Source of the DNA: Sporosarcina sp. NCCP-2716
GTDB taxonomy: Bacteria; Bacillota; Bacilli; Bacillales_A; Planococcaceae
Length of the DNA stretch: 64,000 nucleotides
Assembly: GCF_023707985.1 (NCBI RefSeq)
Contig: NZ_BRCF01000010.1
Span: 1-64,000, forward strand
Direction of reading: 5' to 3'
Part shown: positions 18,381 through 26,138 of the stretch, piece by piece
How the letters are laid out: every line of letters begins with the position of its first letter
How positions within the stretch are numbered: the first letter of the stretch is position 1
Program-made: the position numbers and the translations under genes
The notes under the pieces: model-generated
Database searches by the model: none
What the model was told of the DNA's origin: nothing
Seen by the model: the letters and a program-made list of their open reading frames with translations, nothing else

Positions 18381-19073
18381 ATGAACTACATCAAGGAACT
18401 GAACGCATTCTATGATTGGCTCGAACTGAATTCCGTGCGACCATCGACAGTTATCTTATGGCATTCGTTGATGCACTTAAATAACAAGTCGGGATGGGCT
18501 GAAGAATTCACGGTAGCCAGATCAGTGATAGAAGCGAAAACGGGTCTGAAAAAAGACGCCTACTATACTGCCAGAAATCAGCTGAAGCAACTCGGTCGGA
18601 TCGACTTCAAAGAGCGGGGAACAAAAGCTACTTCCTTCCGGATGATTCCCTTCTCGTCTGAAAAACAGACAACAACCCAGACGATAACCCAGACAACAGA
18701 CCCGACAACAACCCAGACAACAACCCCGACCGTTACTAAACAAAACGAAACAAAACGAAACGAAACAAGACCGGAAGAAGGTAAAGGCGCGCAGGCTGTC
18801 CCGGTCAATCCGTTCGTGTTCTACGAGCGAGAAGGATTTGGCACACTCAGTTCCTTCACCGGAGACTTGATCGGTGAACTAATTGACCGGTATCACGAAG
18901 TAGCTGTCCTGGCTGCCATGAAAGAGGCTGTGACCCGAGGAGCCCGAAATCTGAAATACGTGGAAGCCATCTTGAAAAATCCGAACAAGGGGAAACCGGC
19001 AAACAACGTGCATCCCTTCACGCAACCTGCAAAGCCGAAGCAAGACGAATACAAATACGATTACGGATTCTAG
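18381..19073 (+). CDS. DnaD-like phage replication initiator
   Basis: 230 residues. An N-terminal winged-helix region (about 1-95, with LNNKSGWAEEFTVARSVIEA), a low-complexity Thr/Gln linker (about 96-130) and a C-terminal DnaD-type helical domain (about 140-205, NPFVFYEREGFG, ending YVEAILKN). Proteins of this layout bind the phage origin and recruit the loader DnaC, encoded next. The linker DNA consists of iterons (see repeat), so the gene probably contains the origin. Confidence 0.85.
   Translation: MNYIKELNAFYDWLELNSVRPSTVILWHSLMHLNNKSGWAEEFTVARSVIEAKTGLKKDAYYTARNQLKQLGRIDFKERGTKATSFRMIPFSSEKQTTTQTITQTTDPTTTQTTTPTVTKQNETKRNETRPEEGKGAQAVPVNPFVFYEREGFGTLSSFTGDLIGELIDRYHEVAVLAAMKEAVTRGARNLKYVEAILKNPNKGKPANNVHPFTQPAKPKQDEYKYDYGF
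18674..18760 (+). repeat. iteron array within the initiator gene (putative replication origin)
   Basis: Five 12-bp units of AACCCAGACAAC type (18674-18733), followed by two CAAAACGAAA repeats (18741-18760) and a related ACGAAACAAG. In many phages the origin lies inside the initiator gene as such iterons; here they encode the Thr/Gln linker. Confidence 0.65.
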
Positions 19074-19084
19074 GAGGTGCAGCC

Positions 19085-19894
19085 ATGCAAGGCATACAGG
19101 AATTGCTTGAACACCAAACACAGCCCATTCCGCTCAACTCGTACACCTGCGACGGATGCGGCCAGGAAGTCACCGTGACGGAAATGACGATCGCCGGCGG
19201 CCCGGACAAAGGTAAGCGAGAACCATTCTACCTCGGCTGTCGATGTGAAGATCGCATGCTGGCCGAGCGAGTCATCGAGAACGAGAAGCGGGCCAAGATG
19301 AACCGGGCGAAGGACGTATTTGACCAGAACTCGCTGGTCAATCAGTCGCTTCTGAAAGCATCATTCGAAAACTACCAGCCGACGTCTCAGGAGCTTAACC
19401 AGGCTAAGCAGGCGCTGCAGTCGTTCGTGCAGCAGTTCGACCCGGCTTCCGGGCACAATCTGCTGCTGACAGGCACCTACGGCACCGGCAAGAGCCACCT
19501 GTCCTTCTCGGCATCGAAGCAGCTGATCCAGGACGGATACACGGCGCTCTTCCTGTCAGTTCCGAAGCTGTTCACGAAGATCAAGGACACCTACAACAGC
19601 AAGGCGGCCTTCTCGGAAAACGACCTGCTGGACTACATCGCAAACGTCGACCTGCTCGTCCTGGATGATCTCGGGGCCGAGTATACGAATATCCGGAACG
19701 GCGCCGACAACTGGGCGCACACCAAGCTGTTCGAAGTCATCGACAGCCGGTCCGGGAAATGCACGATTTACACGACGAACCTCGCGGCGGCCGATCTGGA
19801 AATGAAGGTCAATCCCCGCAACTTCTCACGGATGATGGAGAACACGGAAATTGTGAAAATGCATGGCCGGGACTACCGGAAAAAAGATTTCTAG
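19085..19894 (+). CDS. dnaC: DnaC-like helicase loader ATPase
   Basis: 269 residues. An N-terminal zinc-binding-like segment (CDGCGQE, then LGCRCED) is followed by an AAA+ domain: Walker A GTYGTGKSHL (about 137-146), Walker B LLVLDDLGAEY and sensor-1 TTNLA. It loads the replicative helicase onto the origin bound by the DnaD-like protein. AGGAGGTG precedes ATG. The phage encodes no own helicase here, so host helicase is presumably recruited. Confidence 0.92.
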   Translation: MQGIQELLEHQTQPIPLNSYTCDGCGQEVTVTEMTIAGGPDKGKREPFYLGCRCEDRMLAERVIENEKRAKMNRAKDVFDQNSLVNQSLLKASFENYQPTSQELNQAKQALQSFVQQFDPASGHNLLLTGTYGTGKSHLSFSASKQLIQDGYTALFLSVPKLFTKIKDTYNSKAAFSENDLLDYIANVDLLVLDDLGAEYTNIRNGADNWAHTKLFEVIDSRSGKCTIYTTNLAAADLEMKVNPRNFSRMMENTEIVKMHGRDYRKKDF

Positions 19895-19905
19895 GAGGCT
19901 CACTC

Positions 19906-20100
19906 ATGACAAAAGAACAACTCATCGACCTGCTCATCCTTACTGCCGGCAGCTGGAACGCAACCGGCCAGACGGACCAGCGGCTCGAGCGGCAATTCGA
20001 CAGCTACCTCACACAGCTACAGAAAATGACCGGCACAGACCGGGAAGGCGCCATGCAGATCCTGCTCACGAGTCAGAATGAAAAGGGGGCTGCGGCATGA
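19906..20100 (+). CDS. hypothetical early protein
   Basis: 64 residues, predicted helical. ATG 19906 after AGGAGG; overlaps the next gene (ATGA). No family recognised. Confidence 0.6.
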   Translation: MTKEQLIDLLILTAGSWNATGQTDQRLERQFDSYLTQLQKMTGTDREGAMQILLTSQNEKGAAA

Positions 20101-20318
20101 TCACATTCATCGGCACCTTTGGGGTGCATGACAGCATGTCGGATCGCTATCAGCCCATCTCTGCTCATACGGAGGCAGCAGCTGCCCAAGCCATGGAGCG
20201 GCAGCACGGCACCGGCTACTGCGCCATTTACACCGCAGACGAGTTTCTCCAAGAGCGGAACGCCGGACGGTATGCCGGCACTCGTCCGCTTAAATTGATC
20301 GGGGAGGAGATCGCATGA
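20097..20318 (+). CDS. hypothetical early protein
   Basis: 73 residues with a beta-rich start (MITFIGTFGVHD) and a central alanine-rich helix. 4-nt overlaps with both neighbours. No family recognised. Confidence 0.6.
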   Translation: MITFIGTFGVHDSMSDRYQPISAHTEAAAAQAMERQHGTGYCAIYTADEFLQERNAGRYAGTRPLKLIGEEIA

Positions 20319-20461
20319 GCCGGGAAACGGAAAAGCAGATCATCATCGCTGAATTAAACAGACTCGGAATTTTTGAAACTACGCAAAAGCGTCCGCTGCA
20401 GGAGCAGTCGTATTACTCGCTCCGGTCGATGCTGGCGCAGGAGAGGGCGGTGCGGTCGTGA
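20315..20461 (+). CDS. small hypothetical early protein
   Basis: 48 residues, helical and basic; ATG 20315 in an ATGA overlap after GGGGAGGAG, and the stop overlaps the YopX-like gene (GTGA). No family recognised. Confidence 0.55.
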   Translation: MSRETEKQIIIAELNRLGIFETTQKRPLQEQSYYSLRSMLAQERAVRS

Positions 20462-20850
20462 GGGAGATTAAGTTTAGGGCATGGGAAGAATCCGAAAAAC
20501 GGATGTACGCCGACATTCAAAAAGGCATCTGGGAAGACCCTGACGACTGGCTTTACTTTGGGGACATTTTAGGTCTTGAAAGATTTAAAGTCATGCAATA
20601 CACCGGCCTGAAAGACAAGAATGGCAGGGAGATTTACGAGGGAGACATAATCATTTGCAGAAAATATATCGATGGAAATATCGTCGAATATACGCGCGAA
20701 AGAGGTTACGTTAATTGTGCATTTGGAGCATTTGGTCTTCACAGAAAACAAGGGTATTACAGGCCGTTTAAAGATTGGTTGGAAGATTATGAATTCGAAG
20801 TCATCGGCAACATCCACGACAACCCGGGGCTGTTGGAGGTCGCGGAATGA
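20458..20850 (+). CDS. YopX family protein
   Basis: 130 residues, GTG start. Family motifs: REIKFRAWEESEKRM at the start, VMQYTGLKDKNGREIYEGDI (about 46-65) and VIGNIHDNPGLL at the end. YopX is a common phage protein of unknown function, possibly ssDNA- or regulation-related. Lower GC than the flanking genes. Confidence 0.92.
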   Translation: MREIKFRAWEESEKRMYADIQKGIWEDPDDWLYFGDILGLERFKVMQYTGLKDKNGREIYEGDIIICRKYIDGNIVEYTRERGYVNCAFGAFGLHRKQGYYRPFKDWLEDYEFEVIGNIHDNPGLLEVAE

Positions 20851-21038
20851 AGCAGGTTATCTGTTCAAGTGATATCGGCCTCCTTATCGCCAAGCTTGAA
20901 AAAGAGATTCGCCAAGAAGCTGCGGACGCAAAAGAATGCCCCTCTTACAGCTTGACGAGAGGCTGGCATATGGGCAAAGAAGAAGCATTTCGATACACAG
21001 CAGAATTACTTCGGGAGTTATTGGAGGCGGAAGAATGA
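20847..21038 (+). CDS. hypothetical early protein
   Basis: 63 residues, helical; overlaps both neighbours by 4 nt. No family recognised. Confidence 0.55.
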   Translation: MKQVICSSDIGLLIAKLEKEIRQEAADAKECPSYSLTRGWHMGKEEAFRYTAELLRELLEAEE

Positions 21039-21220
21039 GGACGTGCATCGTATGCGAAAAACAAATGGACGATGGTTTTTTACATGAGCCGAGTGGCCTG
21101 ACATTCTGTGAGGAAAAGTGCGTGAATGAGAAGTACAGCCGAGAAGACCAGGAAGACATGATTCCCGATGAGCTATTTTGGACGAAATGGCACGACGAAG
21201 CGGAGGAGTCGCGATGCTAA
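21035..21220 (+). CDS. small zinc-finger phage protein
   Basis: 61 residues. Metal-binding cysteines in CIVCEK at the N-terminus and FCEEKC at about 26-31. ATG overlaps the upstream stop, after GGAGG; the end overlaps ssb by 7 nt. Function unknown. Confidence 0.6.
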   Translation: MRTCIVCEKQMDDGFLHEPSGLTFCEEKCVNEKYSREDQEDMIPDELFWTKWHDEAEESRC

Positions 21221-21693
21221 ACCGCATCATACTCGTCGGCCGTCTCACAAAAGATCCTGAATTGAAGTACACCCAGTCAGGTATCGCCGTCTGCCGCTTC
21301 ACCCTCGCCGTCAACCGGCCGTTTAAGAACGGCCAGGGAGACCAGGAAGCCGATTTCATCAACTGCGTCGCCTGGCGCAAGCAGGCGGAGAACACGGCGA
21401 ATTTTCTCCGCAAGGGCAGCCTTGCCGGCATCGATGGGCGGATCCAGACGAGCAACTTCGAGGGGCAGGACGGTAAACGCGTGTTCCTGACGGAAGTTGT
21501 GACGGACAGTGTGCAGTTCCTGGAACCGAAGGGCAACCGTTCGGAGCAGTCGGATAGTTCAGCGAGACATGCCCGTCAGGATCCACCACCTGCCCAGAAC
21601 AGCTACGAAAATCAAAATGCGACCCGACAGCAGGACTACAGCCAAACAAGCTATGACGAGCCTCCTGACGACCCTGACGATCTTCCGTTCTAA
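21214..21693 (+). CDS. ssb: phage single-stranded DNA-binding protein
   Basis: 159 residues. OB-fold at about 1-108: [28 protein letters not shown] and [15 protein letters not shown] Gln/Asn-rich linker follows, then the acidic tail DPDDLPF, which recruits partner proteins. ATG 21214 follows GGAGG; the earlier in-frame ATG gives a non-homologous extension. Coats ssDNA in phage replication and RecT recombination. Confidence 0.95.
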   Translation: MLNRIILVGRLTKDPELKYTQSGIAVCRFTLAVNRPFKNGQGDQEADFINCVAWRKQAENTANFLRKGSLAGIDGRIQTSNFEGQDGKRVFLTEVVTDSVQFLEPKGNRSEQSDSSARHARQDPPPAQNSYENQNATRQQDYSQTSYDEPPDDPDDLPF

Positions 21694-21714
21694 ATTCGAA
21701 AGGAGAGGATAGCG

Positions 21715-22044
21715 ATGACTAGCAAACCAACAGACTGGGACCGCCTGGAGACTCTGGAGAGTGCCGTTTACCAGGCAGGAGACAGCCTGACAATCACAAT
21801 CAGCCGTGCCAACTTCAACTGGCTGCTGCTCCAGGCCGGCAGGTGGTTGTCACGGGACGAGCGACGCATCAAGAACTCATACAGCTGGACGCCGGAGGAA
21901 CGGCAGATCATGAAGGAGAACGGTTTGATTCCAAACAACTGTGTATCGCGGATGCAGTTGGGCTGGAGCCGGGAGGATGCTGTCAATACACCCAAGCTGT
22001 CCGCAAAAGAACGGGGCAGCCGGTTGAAGGATGGCGCACAATGA
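21715..22044 (+). CDS. hypothetical phage protein
   Basis: 109 residues. The central WTPEERQIMKENG segment resembles a short helix-turn-helix region; ATG follows GGAGAGGA. Overlaps the methyltransferase start by 4 nt. No family recognised with confidence. Confidence 0.6.
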   Translation: MTSKPTDWDRLETLESAVYQAGDSLTITISRANFNWLLLQAGRWLSRDERRIKNSYSWTPEERQIMKENGLIPNNCVSRMQLGWSREDAVNTPKLSAKERGSRLKDGAQ

Positions 22045-22511
22045 TGCCCGGCAAGATACTGGACGCCTGCTGCGGCAGCCGGATGTTCTGGTTCGACAAA
22101 GAGCATGAGGATGTTGTGTACATGGACAATCGGGAGATCAACGAGAAACTATGCGACGATCGGCAGCTGATCGTCTCGCCTGATGTCGTTGCCGATTTTC
22201 GGGACATGCCATTCCCGGATAACTCGTTCTACATGGTCGTATTTGATCCACCGCATCTGATCAAAGCAGGTGAAGATTCCTGGTTGGCCAAAAAGTACGG
22301 TCGTCTGGACGATCTCTGGCAGTTCGACATCCGGCAGGGGTTCAATGAGTGCATGAGGGTCTTGAAACCGAACGGCACGCTGATATTCAAGTGGAACGAA
22401 GATCAGGTTTCCCTGCAGGAAGTCATGCAAGCAATCGATCACCGGCCGCTTTTCGGCAACCGGCGGAGCAAGACACACTGGCTTGTGTTCATGAAGGAGG
22501 AATCGGAATGA
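22041..22511 (+). CDS. class I SAM-dependent methyltransferase with DPPH motif
   Basis: 156 residues from ATG 22041 (a second ATG follows immediately). SAM motif I is ILDACCGSRMFWF, motif IV is VVFDPPHL (about 68-75) and MRVLKPNGTLIFKWNE is the typical strand 5 region. N6-adenine and N4-cytosine enzymes usually have (D/N/S)PP(Y/F/W); histidine at the last position is unusual. Small phage proteins of this family are often annotated as methyltransferases of unknown target. No target-recognition domain or nuclease partner. Confidence 0.85.
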   Translation: MMPGKILDACCGSRMFWFDKEHEDVVYMDNREINEKLCDDRQLIVSPDVVADFRDMPFPDNSFYMVVFDPPHLIKAGEDSWLAKKYGRLDDLWQFDIRQGFNECMRVLKPNGTLIFKWNEDQVSLQEVMQAIDHRPLFGNRRSKTHWLVFMKEESE

Positions 22512-22855
22512 CAGCTGAAACGAATGAGGAGCGGTTGGATCGGATCAAAAGAAACTGGGGCAGCGATATTCAGGAAAACTGGGAATCCGTTGACGGTCAG
22601 GAAATAGATTGGCTCATCCAGCAAGCCGAGCGAGCAAAGGATCTTGAAGGTGAAAATTCTTATCTCATCAGAATTTGGGATAAAAAGTATGCAAGCATCA
22701 TGCAGGAAAACCCTCGTCTGCAGAAAGAAATTCAATCCATGCGCCACCGCATTCTCAAAGTCTGCAATAATGTCGGGGCGTTTCCGAAAGCGACTGTCAA
22801 AGATTATGTGCAGGGCGTGTTTAAAGACTATCTGCCAGGGAGGAAAGCTGAATGA
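22508..22855 (+). CDS. hypothetical coiled-coil phage protein
   Basis: 115 residues, strongly helical with heptads at about 30-80. 4-nt overlaps with both neighbours. No family recognised. Confidence 0.6.
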   Translation: MTAETNEERLDRIKRNWGSDIQENWESVDGQEIDWLIQQAERAKDLEGENSYLIRIWDKKYASIMQENPRLQKEIQSMRHRILKVCNNVGAFPKATVKDYVQGVFKDYLPGRKAE

Positions 22856-23124
22856 AAATCACAGTAGGTGATGTCATGAAAAGCAAGGCCAACGTCCGAG
22901 ATTATTTATCCGTTCATCCGGAAAACGGCAGGATATATGCGAATATCGACTGCGTAGACATTGTCCTGATTGACCGGACAGAAGAATGGGATGTACTGCG
23001 AGCTGAAAACGCCTGTCTGCGGGAAGCGTTGAAGTTTTATGCGCTGAAAGGTTGCTGTACTGATGCTGGTCTTTTGGACGACGGTAACAGAGCACGCCAA
23101 GCCCTGAAAGGAGAATCACAATGA
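22852..23124 (+). CDS. hypothetical phage protein
   Basis: 90 residues; beta-rich first half and a helical segment ENACLREALKFYA in the second, like those of many phage ead/Ea22-type proteins. Starts in an ATGA overlap. Confidence 0.55.
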   Translation: MKITVGDVMKSKANVRDYLSVHPENGRIYANIDCVDIVLIDRTEEWDVLRAENACLREALKFYALKGCCTDAGLLDDGNRARQALKGESQ

Positions 23125-23222
23125 CAGACAAAATAAAAGCAAACCCGGTCACGCCGGAAATGGTCGCGGATCTCATCCGCAAGATCGAGGAGGACTCACA
23201 TGAACCTACAACCACTCTTTGA
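23121..23222 (+). CDS. possible very small ORF
   Basis: 33 residues, ATG in an overlap with the previous stop after AAAGGAG; its end overlaps the dUTPase gene by 23 nt. It fills the gap between the two genes, as elsewhere in this operon. Evidence is only position and ribosome site. Confidence 0.35.
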   Translation: MTDKIKANPVTPEMVADLIRKIEEDSHEPTTTL

Positions 23223-23802
23223 ATCTCAGAAAATGCTAGACGCACTGATAGTCGAACAACACGGATTGGAAGGACAGGACCTGCTGCCGGAAAAGATTCT
23301 TGCTCTGCAGGTGGAGCTGGGAGAGCTCGCCAACGAGTGGAGGGGCTTCAAGTTTTGGAGAGAGGATCGGGAGCCTTGGGGTGAGATGGAGTGCGGTCAT
23401 TGCACAAATGGATACAGTCACAAAAATCTTGGAGACGGAGATGTCTGGATAGAGACGTGCAAGACGTGTGATGGTCGCGGAACTCACAATCCAATGCTTG
23501 AGGAATACGTAGACTGCCTGCATTTCATTCTGTCGATTGGTAATGACATCTACGCTGCAAATATAAAGCCAACAAAGCTAATATCATTTAGCGCTAATAT
23601 AACAGGTCAATTTAATGCGCTATTTCACTTGATATCGCATTGCGATACAGTAACGCTCTTGATTGACGACGGAGCATATAGAGTTATTTTCAACAACTTC
23701 TTGCACTTAGGCGAAATGCTCGGATTTACTTGGCAGCAGATCGAAGAAGCCTACTACGCCAAAAACAAGATCAATCACACCCGGCAGGCCACCGGTTACT
23801 AA
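23200..23802 (+). CDS. all-alpha dUTPase/NTP pyrophosphatase with inserted zinc ribbon
   Basis: 200 residues, dimeric dUTPase-like fold. The metal-binding helix LQVELGELANEWRGFKFW (about 31-48) and the later EEYVDCLHFILSIG helix (E...D) are the two halves of the active site. Between them sits an inserted segment with CGHC and CKTCDGRG (about 63-93), resembling a DnaJ-type zinc ribbon. Hydrolyses dUTP to keep uracil out of phage DNA. The second half of the gene is AT-richer. Confidence 0.85.
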   Translation: MNLQPLFESQKMLDALIVEQHGLEGQDLLPEKILALQVELGELANEWRGFKFWREDREPWGEMECGHCTNGYSHKNLGDGDVWIETCKTCDGRGTHNPMLEEYVDCLHFILSIGNDIYAANIKPTKLISFSANITGQFNALFHLISHCDTVTLLIDDGAYRVIFNNFLHLGEMLGFTWQQIEEAYYAKNKINHTRQATGY

Positions 23803-23820
23803 CCACGAGGAGTGATCCGG

Positions 23821-24105
23821 ATGCTCACGACGATGACCAAGCGTGTCAGCAGGCAGCAGCTGTACATTTACGGGGATCTTACCAGCCGGGAAGTGCAAGA
23901 GTACCGCCGCGACGGTTGGGTCGTGGAGCATCGGGACAAGCCTTCCGGCAAGCACGGCATACCACAAGAGGGGGCGAGGGGATGGCAGCATGCGGACGAT
24001 GCGGGCGGCCGCTCAAGACACCGGAAAGCGTCCGGGACGGGTACGGGCCGATCTGCAAAAGGAAGCAGGAGGAGGCCGAAGCAGAGTTCCTCCGAATCCA
24101 GGTGA
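23821..24105 (+). CDS. hypothetical phage protein with suspicious C-terminus
   Basis: 94 residues from ATG 23821. Residues 1-50 (LTTMTKRVSRQQLYIYGDL, REVQEYRRDGWVVEH) look like a real folded domain. The last 40 residues are low-complexity Arg/Ser/Gly and are simply the second reading frame of the downstream zinc-ribbon gene, which they overlap by 124 nt. The true C-terminus in relatives may be near 23980; a frameshift or a natural long overlap are both possible. Confidence 0.5.
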   Translation: MLTTMTKRVSRQQLYIYGDLTSREVQEYRRDGWVVEHRDKPSGKHGIPQEGARGWQHADDAGGRSRHRKASGTGTGRSAKGSRRRPKQSSSESR

Positions 24106-24149
24106 CGATTGATGAGGAGCTCGAATATCAGAAGAAGGTGAAACGATGA
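23982..24149 (+). CDS. DUF6011-like zinc-ribbon protein
   Basis: 55 residues. CGRCGRPLKTPESVRDGYGP then C gives the CxxC...C pattern with GYGP typical of the DUF6011 phage family, followed by a charged helix. ATG 23982 after GCGAGGGG. Overlaps the next gene by 4 nt. Function unknown. Confidence 0.75.
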   Translation: MAACGRCGRPLKTPESVRDGYGPICKRKQEEAEAEFLRIQVTIDEELEYQKKVKR

Positions 24150-24619
24150 GGAACCGACAGAAAGGCGGGCGCGCCGTCCGGCAGCCCCGTCAGTTCATTG
24201 CCAAGAAGATCACGGTGGATGGCGTGGAGTTCGATTCCCAGACCGAGGCGGCCTATTACCAGCTGCTCCGCCGTGATCCGACCATCCGAGACATCGAGAT
24301 CCAGCCGCAATACAAGATCATCGACAATTACACCGTCACCTGCAAGCGCTGTGCCGGCTCTGGTAAGCAGGTGAGCGTCAAGACAGGCAATCCTATCAAC
24401 TGCAAGCTCTGCCGCGGTAACGGCGAGCGGGAGAAGGCAGGCGCGGTGTACACGGCAGACTTCCGTGTGACGTATATGGACGGGTTCCAGGAGATTGTGG
24501 ATGTCAAAGGCGGCCCGGTGACTCGGGACTTCCCGCTGCGGAGAAAGTTGCTTGAGAGAGCGATCGGCCGGGAGTTGGTCGTCGTCCGCCGGAAAGGCAA
24601 GGAATGGGTCCGGGAGTGA
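24146..24619 (+). CDS. DUF1064 phage nuclease-like protein with inserted zinc ribbon
   Basis: 157 residues. VDGVEFDSQTEAAYYQLL (about 24-41) and YTADFRV...VDVKGG (about 101-125) form the PD-(D/E)xK-like acidic/lysine set of DUF1064 proteins, thought to be resolvase-type nucleases. Between the two halves lies CKRCAGSG and CKLCRGNG, a DnaJ-like zinc ribbon. Position late in the early operon fits a junction-processing enzyme (inference). Confidence 0.82.
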   Translation: MRNRQKGGRAVRQPRQFIAKKITVDGVEFDSQTEAAYYQLLRRDPTIRDIEIQPQYKIIDNYTVTCKRCAGSGKQVSVKTGNPINCKLCRGNGEREKAGAVYTADFRVTYMDGFQEIVDVKGGPVTRDFPLRRKLLERAIGRELVVVRRKGKEWVRE

Positions 24620-24662
24620 GACGGATTTGACGGAGAATATGTAAACGGAAAGGGAGATGAAA

Positions 24663-24863
24663 ATGCCTAAATACAGCATCTACGGCGTTGTAATAGGAAC
24701 AAAATATATCGGTGAATTTGAGGCTGATAGCAAAGAGGAAGCGGAAGAAATGGCGTGGGAGCACGACAATGCTAGCGTTTCACTTTGTCATCACTGCGCA
24801 GGAAAAGAAATTGATGAGCCGGAAATTGACAGGCTAGTAGTGGAAGAAAGCGAAGTCGAATGA
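24663..24863 (+). CDS. hypothetical phage protein
   Basis: 66 residues; MPKYSIYGVVIGTKYIGEF with beta strands, then an acidic helix SKEEAEEMAWE and cysteines in CHHC. ATG 24663 lies 6 nt after AAAGGGAG; the in-frame ATG 24657 directly abuts that site. No family recognised with confidence. Confidence 0.65.
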   Translation: MPKYSIYGVVIGTKYIGEFEADSKEEAEEMAWEHDNASVSLCHHCAGKEIDEPEIDRLVVEESEVE

Positions 24864-25147
24864 CGTATTCCGAAGATTACCCGCAGCGAGGGGGAAGGTT
24901 TTTGCAGAACTACATTGTGAAAAATAACAAATCGTACCGGATTGGTCCATTGAGTTTTCGATATGTAGAAGTGGACATAGGGAATGACGAAATCATAAAA
25001 GGTGGGGGCTTTTATATCTCCAGTAAATGTTTTCTAACTATCGGCTACTGCAATCAGCCGTGGATCGATGAGGAAGGGCGCCCGTACAATTTCAAGGTTG
25101 ACGGCGATATATTGTTCCTCCGCAAACTTGCTTTCAGTTTGAAATAA
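24860..25147 (+). CDS. hypothetical phage protein
   Basis: 95 residues, AT-richer than the neighbours, beta-rich, no motif recognised. Starts in an overlap with the upstream gene, though no strong ribosome site is obvious. Confidence 0.5.
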   Translation: MTYSEDYPQRGGRFLQNYIVKNNKSYRIGPLSFRYVEVDIGNDEIIKGGGFYISSKCFLTIGYCNQPWIDEEGRPYNFKVDGDILFLRKLAFSLK

Positions 25148-25182
25148 GCCGTAGCACGAATGTTTTCTAGGCAGATGACAAC

Positions 25183-25344
25183 ATGACGATTTTGACAACA
25201 CCCGAGGTAGTGGCGTTCGTCGCGGCCGGCGTGCTCCTGAGTGCTTCCGGCTTTGCGTTGGGGCGATGGAGCGCAAGAAAAAAAAGACAGCTGATCTTAC
25301 TCGGTCAGCCGTCTCTTTACAGTCACCTTTATGGCGAAGTTTAA
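25183..25344 (+). CDS. small phage membrane protein
   Basis: 53 residues with one N-terminal hydrophobic helix (about 8-26) followed by a basic stretch RWSARKKRQ. The later part is encoded through a hairpin whose T-run lies on the minus strand. No strong ribosome site; moderate support. Confidence 0.45.
   Translation: MTILTTPEVVAFVAAGVLLSASGFALGRWSARKKRQLILLGQPSLYSHLYGEV
25278..25314 (-). terminator. minus-strand hairpin terminator in the early operon
   Basis: AGAC-GCTGA pairs with TCAGC-GTCT. Eight A lie to its left on the plus strand, so the U-run would follow on a leftward transcript. No leftward gene ends here. Confidence 0.6.
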
Positions 25345-25387
25345 GTGTTTCCGAATTGAAAACGCATTATACGTGAGGAGTGAGGGC

Positions 25388-25576
25388 ATGGCGGAAAATC
25401 CGTTGAGAGAAATAGCAAAGATTTCGCACAAGCTGCCGCTGGCCGTCTTGGAGGATATCGATTACAGGGTCACCAGCTGGCTCGCTGGCGGCGGGAAAGA
25501 GACCGATCCGTATATTCATCAGCAGCTGCGATTCGCTTTGAATGCCGTTGCGCGAGAGGAGAGGATGAGTTCGTGA
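25388..25576 (+). CDS. small phage protein, DUF6877-like
   Basis: 62 residues from ATG 25388 after GAGGAGTGAGG. The sequence around LPLAVLEDIDYRVTSWLAGG with DPYIHQQLRFA resembles a small phage family I recall as DUF6877; assignment is from memory. Function unknown. Confidence 0.65.
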   Translation: MAENPLREIAKISHKLPLAVLEDIDYRVTSWLAGGGKETDPYIHQQLRFALNAVAREERMSS

Positions 25577-25854
25577 CCAAGCGAGAAAAATATCCACCGC
25601 TGAAGCCCTGGCAGCAGGCGGTCGTGAAAAAGCATCAAATGAGGGACCGTCTTACAAACGGCACTCCATACGACCAGGCGAAATACGCATATATGACGTG
25701 CCGCGATATGAGTGAAGAAGAGTTCGACAAAAATAGCGAACAAGTCGGCTGCACATCAGAGTTTCAGCGCATATTGTTCCGCAGAAAATTCATCCGATCG
25801 GTAAATGATTTTGCCGAATCCCTAGCAAAGCGGTTAGGTCGTTATGGTCGCTAA
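25573..25854 (+). CDS. hypothetical phage protein
   Basis: 93 residues, GTG start overlapping the upstream stop, after GAGGAG. Basic and helical. No family recognised. Confidence 0.55.
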   Translation: MTKREKYPPLKPWQQAVVKKHQMRDRLTNGTPYDQAKYAYMTCRDMSEEEFDKNSEQVGCTSEFQRILFRRKFIRSVNDFAESLAKRLGRYGR

Positions 25855-26077
25855 ACACGAGCCGATCTATCTGCTGTTTGAGGACGCGGACATCAAGTGG
25901 AAATGGATAGAAAGCGAGCTGATCCGGTTCAGGGAGTTGTGGAAGGAAGGCAAGGGAATTAAAGAATTGGCGAGTGAATTCCGAACCAATCAGAAGAGCA
26001 TTGCTCTCGCAGTTATGGACCAGGCAGAAGCAGGGCATATCCGGCAACGGGACGGTGGGTTGTTTGGAGACAAATAA
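25844..26077 (+). CDS. hypothetical phage protein with helix-turn-helix-like region
   Basis: 77 residues; WKEGKGIKELASEFRTNQKS (about 33-52) resembles a helix-turn-helix, so DNA binding is possible. Overlaps the previous gene by 11 nt. Ends at a hairpin. Confidence 0.6.
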   Translation: MVAKHEPIYLLFEDADIKWKWIESELIRFRELWKEGKGIKELASEFRTNQKSIALAVMDQAEAGHIRQRDGGLFGDK

Positions 26078-26101
26078 AAAAGACGAGGATCCCTCCCCGT
26101 C
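26076..26101 (-). terminator. minus-strand hairpin terminator in the early operon
   Basis: GACG-GG pairs with CC-CGTC; six A on the left become a U-run on leftward transcripts. Third such hairpin in the rightward early operon. Confidence 0.55.
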
Positions 26102-26138
26102 GTAGCTGACATTATCTTACCACATTGGAGGGGTCCTA

